This document shows, piece after piece, positions 54,387 through 57,665 of a stretch of DNA of 57,665 bases. The stretch covers positions 1 through 57,665 of the forward strand of contig CAMJJG010000010.1 of NCBI GenBank assembly GCA_946406035.1, in the 5' to 3' direction. A program made the position numbers and the translations under genes. Each line of letters begins with the position of its first letter. Positions within the stretch are counted from its first letter, which is position 1. Below the pieces are notes generated by a model. That model was given only the letters and a program-made list of their open reading frames with translations. It did not search any database and was not told the DNA's origin. The DNA is from an uncultured Prevotellaceae bacterium. GTDB lineage: Bacteria; Bacteroidota; Bacteroidia; Bacteroidales; Muribaculaceae.

Positions 54387-54521
54387 ACAAAGGTAGTAAT
54401 TCTTGTGCAAAAAACTTATTATCTCTTCTTTTTCGATGCTTTAATGTTCGCGAGGCGGTGATGCACGCCTCGAGTTTTATAATTTTGGAAAAGTTGCTCA
54501 ATCGATTAGACCTTGAAAAGG
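54387..54521 (-). repeat. Array intergenic element, copy d
   Basis: Copy with ACAAAGGTAG (-7 box on the minus strand), TATCTCTTCTTTTTCGATGC, a perfect 7-bp hairpin CGAGGCG/CGCCTCG at 54451-54472 in the variable segment, TTTTATAATTTTGGAAAAG, TTGCTCAATCGA and a degenerate last box CCTTGAAAAGG. It lies 11 nt after the stop of the gene at 54533. Confidence 0.85.
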
Positions 54522-54532
54522 AGCCTCAGATG

Positions 54533-54958
54533 CTATTCTGATAATTCTTTGTTTTTTGAACGGAAATACAAGCCAATCCCAGTTCCCAATAATCCACCAA
54601 GCAACCCCGGGGTGATTTCACTCAAACTGAGGTCAAGGCTAGGAATCACTGGGTTTGCCCAAAACACCTCTACCAAGCATACGAGAATAAAAATGATTAA
54701 AAAGCCAGTTTGATACCCCAGGCCCCTCTTTCCTTTATCATTCAAATTGTATGACCGACGATAAATGGCGCCTAAAAGCCAAAGGTTCAGACCAACTAAT
54801 AAACTCAGATTAAACCAATGACGATTTCCATTATAAGAAGGGATTTCCCATTGTGTAGTGCAGGCGGCTATAAGGGCAAGAACAAAACCTAGAGCAATAA
54901 TGATACCCAAGGCTTTTAACACAATGCTTAATGTCTTGTTGTTCTCTGTAGTTCCCAT
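54533..54958 (-). CDS. Small four-helix membrane protein, array family A
   Basis: 141 residues from the ATG at 54958 (MGTTENNKTLS); the longer frame from 55030 runs back into the insertion element and is not used. Four hydrophobic helices: about 16-36, 50-67, 84-103 and 112-131. Related over its length to the protein at 51790-52197 and, at the C-terminus, to the fragment at the right edge. The insertion element has landed 16-45 nt upstream of the start, and no -7 box is evident between, so the gene may have lost its promoter or depend on read-through. Confidence 0.65.
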   Translation of the reverse strand: MGTTENNKTLSIVLKALGIIIALGFVLALIAACTTQWEIPSYNGNRHWFNLSLLVGLNLWLLGAIYRRSYNLNDKGKRGLGYQTGFLIIFILVCLVEVFWANPVIPSLDLSLSEITPGLLGGLLGTGIGLYFRSKNKELSE

Positions 54959-54973
54959 AATAATATTTTTTAG

Positions 54974-55003
54974 AGTTATTAAATTGTTGTTATCATTCTT
55001 TTT
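54974..55003. repeat. Target-site duplication of the insertion element, left copy
   Basis: A 30-nt sequence beginning AGTTATTAAATTG, identical to 56664-56693 on the other side of the element. Confidence 0.9.
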
Positions 55004-56663
55004 CCTGTTTTCCGCATTGGGACACGCCAAATCAGGATTTTGCGATTTCGACGAGCAACTGCTGGTCGCTTGACATCTTCAACACGGTCGTCTGTTCCCG
55101 CTTTGTCTCGGGTAGCGTGTAGGTGATGGAGTAGATATTCCTGGTCAACTCTCTTGCCTGGCTGAGCGAGAATGGCGCTTTTGCCTTTTTGAGCCTCCGT
55201 TCCAGTTCAAGCATGATGGTATAAGCTGTGAAGCAGATGCAGATGTGGCCCTCGATTCGGTTGCGTAGCCGATGATAGATCGGACGGATGCGCAGGTCGG
55301 TCTTGTTCATGCGGAATGCCCGCTCGATGAACCACAGGTTGTGGTAATTTGCGATGATTTTCTTTAGCGGCATTTTGGAGTTGGTGATGTATGCCTTAAT
55401 GCCGTCCCAGGCGGAGTCGGCCTCGAACTTGCCGTAGTCGATGGATATCTTGACCTCGCCATCCATGCGCAGGTACTTGTTGTACCCTCGGTTGTTGATG
55501 TTGTTTTTGGTCAGACGACCCGCCCCCAACTTTTTCTCCAGCCTCCTGAGCCCGTCGCGGCGGTTCTTGGCGTCGTTCTTGGCTCTCTTGTCGCTCATTG
55601 ACACGACCACACGGCGGCCGTCCTTGCGCTTGAACGAACGCACCTGCCCGTCAATGAGGTTCATGGATAGGATTTTCTTTTTCACCTCGTCACTGTCGTT
55701 CTTCGGCCTTGCACCTAATATATACTGGTACTCTGCATCTTCTAGCGCCTCGATGTTCTTCGTTGAAAGCAGGCCCGCGTCCGCGATGACCACGGGATGG
55801 TCGAAGCCGAACTTGCCAGCCAGCGACTCAATCATGGGAATGAGCGTCTTGCCCTCGTGGATGTTTCCTTCGAATATATCGTAGCCTATCGGGTTGCCAC
55901 CAGCAGCCACCAGCAGGCCGAGGAATATCTGCGGGTTACGATGCTTGCCGTCCTTGGAGAAGCCGCAGATGCGCAGGTCGTCCTCATCCGCTGCCTCGAA
56001 GTAGAGCGTGGTCATGTCATAGAACACGACGCCCACCTTGCCGCCAAGGACTTTCCAGGTCTGGGCGTAGCTGATTTGTTCGACCTGCTCCTTGATGCCG
56101 CACCCTTCGGCTGGCGAGAGGCGGTCAACAAAACGGTAGATGCTGTCAACCGACTTGATCACGTGAAGGTAACGGTTCAGATAGTCTATCGTCTTGAGCT
56201 TGCTGCCCGGGTTGAACAGGCGGCACACGACCAGGTGGCGGAACATCTCATCCTTGATGGCGTTGTAGCCTATCTGGTCATAGAGCGAGCCATACACCAG
56301 TTCCGGGCCATGCACCCTCACCTGGGAGTTGGCCAATGTGGACATGAAATCGGAAATGATGTCATCCTTCTCCCATGTGAACGGCAGCTTCGGGCCACGC
56401 TGGTCGTCGATCCACTGCTGGGCCTTGCGCTCGAGCGAGCGAAGTTCCGATTCATCATTAGACACTCCAAATGACTTAATCACCTTATAGCCAGAGCGAT
56501 TACTCTCGACCACCTGAATGCTCAAACTCCCGGATTTGTTCTTTTTTCTGCGCAAAAACATGCGCAAATATAGCACGGGACACGCCATTTTGCAAATCCA
56601 GCGAGCTAAATCGCTGATTCTCAGTTCCCAATTTTTCAGAAATCAGAGACCGCGGAAAACAGG
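55004..56663 (-). mobile_element. Complete IS1634-family insertion element, 1660 bp
   Basis: Ends are the 12-bp inverted repeats CCTGTTTTCCGC (55004-55015) and GCGGAAAACAGG (56652-56663), with one intact transposase gene between. The element is flanked by identical 30-bp direct repeats. IS1634-type elements are known for unusually long, variable target duplications, so 30 bp fits the family. Removing the element and one copy of the repeat rejoins the 5' region of the gene at 54533-54958 with array element e. Confidence 0.92.
55032..56561 (-). CDS. IS1634-family transposase
   Basis: 509 residues from the ATG at 56561 (MFLRRKKNKSG), the N-terminus typical of IS1634 transposases; the frame is open 27 nt further upstream. 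Seen: DDE-type catalytic domain with YDMTTLYFEA (first Asp), VIADAGLLSTKNIEAL (second Asp, following the hydrophobic strand) and IANYHNLWFIERAFRMNKTD (the Glu in the YREKxxE-like region). The frame is uninterrupted, so the enzyme may be active. Its G+C content is higher than that of the array around it, showing a separate origin. It is the only gene inside the element. Confidence 0.95.
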   Translation of the reverse strand: MFLRRKKNKSGSLSIQVVESNRSGYKVIKSFGVSNDESELRSLERKAQQWIDDQRGPKLPFTWEKDDIISDFMSTLANSQVRVHGPELVYGSLYDQIGYNAIKDEMFRHLVVCRLFNPGSKLKTIDYLNRYLHVIKSVDSIYRFVDRLSPAEGCGIKEQVEQISYAQTWKVLGGKVGVVFYDMTTLYFEAADEDDLRICGFSKDGKHRNPQIFLGLLVAAGGNPIGYDIFEGNIHEGKTLIPMIESLAGKFGFDHPVVIADAGLLSTKNIEALEDAEYQYILGARPKNDSDEVKKKILSMNLIDGQVRSFKRKDGRRVVVSMSDKRAKNDAKNRRDGLRRLEKKLGAGRLTKNNINNRGYNKYLRMDGEVKISIDYGKFEADSAWDGIKAYITNSKMPLKKIIANYHNLWFIERAFRMNKTDLRIRPIYHRLRNRIEGHICICFTAYTIMLELERRLKKAKAPFSLSQARELTRNIYSITYTLPETKREQTTVLKMSSDQQLLVEIAKS

Positions 56664-56693
56664 AGTTATTAAATTGTTGTTATCATTCTTTTT
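56664..56693. repeat. Target-site duplication of the insertion element, right copy
   Basis: Identical over 30 nt to 54974-55003. Confidence 0.9.
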
Positions 56694-56781
56694 TAGATAC
56701 CGCCGTTTTGTTCCCAGTACTCGTCTTGGGCTTTATCATTTTGTTATAAGTACTTCAACCCCGTGATGCCTTGAAAAGACG
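56694..56781 (-). repeat. Array intergenic element, copy e
   Basis: Divergent copy: a small CCCA/TGGG hairpin in the variable segment, CTTTATCATTTTGTTATAAG, TACTTCAACC, then CCTTGAAAAGACG ending at 56781. It lies 11 nt beyond the stop of the gene at 56793. The promoter half is not recognisable. Confidence 0.7.
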
Positions 56782-56792
56782 AGGGGATGAGG

Positions 56793-57335
56793 TTACTCTT
56801 CCCCGATGAGTTCTTGCAGACGACGGGTGATTTCCACATCACCGGAGCCTACAGGATATTTACCGCTTATTAATCTGTAAATACTCACTGTAGCGGCGAC
56901 TAAGACGATGATCCAGCAAATCACTTTCATAATACCCGAAGCAGAGGAAAAAAAACAGAAACAAGCAAACCACCCGCAAAATATCAATTGTCCTATCGTC
57001 CAGATGATACTTTTGTCTTTAACGTACTTTTTGAACTTGTTCAATAGCTGTTCTGGAGTGCCGAGACCGTCGATGGTTTGTAAAAAGCTGTGAGATTTTA
57101 GAACCCACCAGCCTGGCACAAGTACATATAATAATAGCGTAAAGAGGTAAACAAAATCTTCTATTGTCCAAAGGCGAGAACGCTCAAAAGTTATTACCAT
57201 TGTCAAAAATATCAGGAAAAGTATCAAGAGAACTAACCCAACCCAGAAATGAGTTTTCGCTTTTTTCTTGCACTTGTCCTTGATAACATCCAGCCATTCT
57301 TCTTTGTTGATCAAGTATAAATCTTCCAGTTTCAT
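56793..57335 (-). CDS. Hypothetical membrane protein of the array, 180 residues
   Basis: Unrecognised. The N-terminal 30 residues are hydrophilic and Lys-rich (EEWLDVIKDKCKKKAKTHF), then two pairs of helices: about 30-50 and 64-82, then about 112-131 and 135-153, with a cytoplasmic-type loop between them (GTPEQLLNKFKKYVKDKS), and a hydrophilic end (DVEITRRLQELIGEE). It is not obviously related to the four-helix family A. Transcription probably starts from the TATATTTG box at 57393-57400. A/T-rich codon use. Confidence 0.65.
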   Translation of the reverse strand: MKLEDLYLINKEEWLDVIKDKCKKKAKTHFWVGLVLLILFLIFLTMVITFERSRLWTIEDFVYLFTLLLYVLVPGWWVLKSHSFLQTIDGLGTPEQLLNKFKKYVKDKSIIWTIGQLIFCGWFACFCFFSSASGIMKVICWIIVLVAATVSIYRLISGKYPVGSGDVEITRRLQELIGEE

Positions 57336-57392
57336 AATGATATGTTGGTAAAAATGATTCGTGTAACAATCAAACTTATTTATCTTTTATCG

Positions 57393-57400
57393 CAAATATA
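57393..57400 (-). promoter_or_regulatory. Putative -7 box for the 180-residue protein gene
   Basis: Minus strand TATATTTG, about 58 nt before the start; it lies in the same position relative to the array element as the TACCTTTG boxes of the other copies. Confidence 0.5.
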
Positions 57401-57484
57401 GCCACTTTTCTTCTAATGACAACTATAAAGAACAGAAATTGATTAAAAACAGTAAATTGTGTATCAAGTTTTGTATCAAGTAAC

Positions 57485-57588
57485 ACTCATTTTTTCTTCT
57501 ATTACGATACTTTGTTGTTAGGCACTATTCGATCCGACTTTTATCATTTTGGTATAAGTTCTTCAACCGAGTATGCTGTGAAAAGACG
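57485..57588 (-). repeat. Array intergenic element, copy f
   Basis: Contains CACTCATTTTTTCTTC, TTGTTAGGCACTATTCGATC (near-identical to copy c), CTTTTATCATTTTGGTATAA, CTTCAACCGAGTATGCTG and GAAAAGACG ending at 57588. It lies 17 nt beyond the stop of the fragment at the right edge. Confidence 0.85.
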
Positions 57589-57605
57589 TACCGATAAATT
57601 GGAAT

Positions 57606-57665
57606 TTACTTGGTTGTATAATATCCCAATGCTACTGCCATAATACCTAACATCATACTTCCTAT
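57606..57665 (-). CDS. C-terminal end of a further array gene, four-helix family A
   Basis: The minus strand from the window edge reads IGSMMLGIMAVALGYYTTK and then a stop (57606-57608). This resembles the last helix of the proteins at 51790 (FGSILGIAIYLVYCLKK) and 54533 (LGGLLGTGIGLYFRSK). The gene continues beyond the window, so the array does too. Confidence 0.7.
   Translation of the reverse strand: MGSMMLGIMAVALGYYTTK

Noticed and set aside
56565..56572. TATATTTG box at the start of the transposase gene
   Set aside because: It overlaps the preferred start codon region so closely that the transcript would begin inside the gene; more likely chance.
55019..56587. GGGACACGCCA direct repeat near both ends of the insertion element
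   Set aside because: It lies inside the inverted ends and in direct orientation, so it is not the element boundary. It may be subterminal binding sequence, but two copies are too little to call.
52279..57588. Array spacers as classical integron attC sites
   Set aside because: Sequences of the GTTRRRY and RYYYAAC type occur (GTTAGGC, GCTCAAC), but in the wrong order for an attC hairpin, and GTTAGGC is not kept in all copies. No integron integrase is visible.

Overview
The window is from a Bacteroidales chromosome, probably a gut or rumen member of Muribaculaceae or Prevotellaceae (family assignment is a guess). The phylum rests on several points: Bacteroidetes-type promoters (-7 box TAnnTTTG with an upstream TTG) in front of many genes, no clear Shine-Dalgarno sites, PorU-like sortases and a C-terminal domain of the type IX secretion system (T9SS), dockerin-tailed C10 proteases, Rex, DUF3108 and an IS1634-type element. 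I see no rRNA, tRNA or CRISPR array.

Layout. 1-10 kb: 5' end of a POT peptide transporter, sufE, a PpiD-like periplasmic chaperone, a large TPR protein paired with an outer-membrane barrel, and a secreted PIG-L deacetylase. 10-25 kb: an accessory block of secreted proteins. It holds a 1509-residue repeat protein with a T9SS-like tail, two C10 cysteine proteases with C-terminal dockerins, two small unknown proteins, a CotH-family protein with a dockerin, and a small secreted protein that looks like a cohesin. 25-32 kb: a DUF3108 protein, a TolC/HlyD/ABC-2 permease/ABC-2 permease export operon and a phosphopantetheinyl transferase. 32-44 kb: three PorU-like C25 proteases, with rex and an FAH-like gene between the first and second. 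44-51.5 kb: housekeeping genes (ferredoxin, SUI1-type factor, AddA-like helicase-nuclease, argS, Bax inhibitor-1 family protein).

51.6 kb to the right edge is different in character. It is A+T-rich, and six complete genes plus one cut by the window edge all lie on the minus strand. Between them sit six copies of a similar intergenic element, whose conserved core lies 9-31 nt beyond each stop codon. Most of the gene products are small membrane or exported proteins, and three are relatives of one another. The arrangement resembles a gene-cassette array, comparable to integrons or to the recombinase-associated interbacterial-defence clusters of Bacteroidales. No integrase is visible in the window. 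An intact IS1634-family element with 12-bp inverted ends and a 30-bp target duplication has landed inside the array.

The leading candidates for something undescribed are this cassette-like array, a roughly 170-residue module shared by the repeat protein (two copies) and a C10 protease (one copy), a possible cohesin-dockerin pairing at 22.6-25.3 kb, and the triplication of PorU-like sortases.
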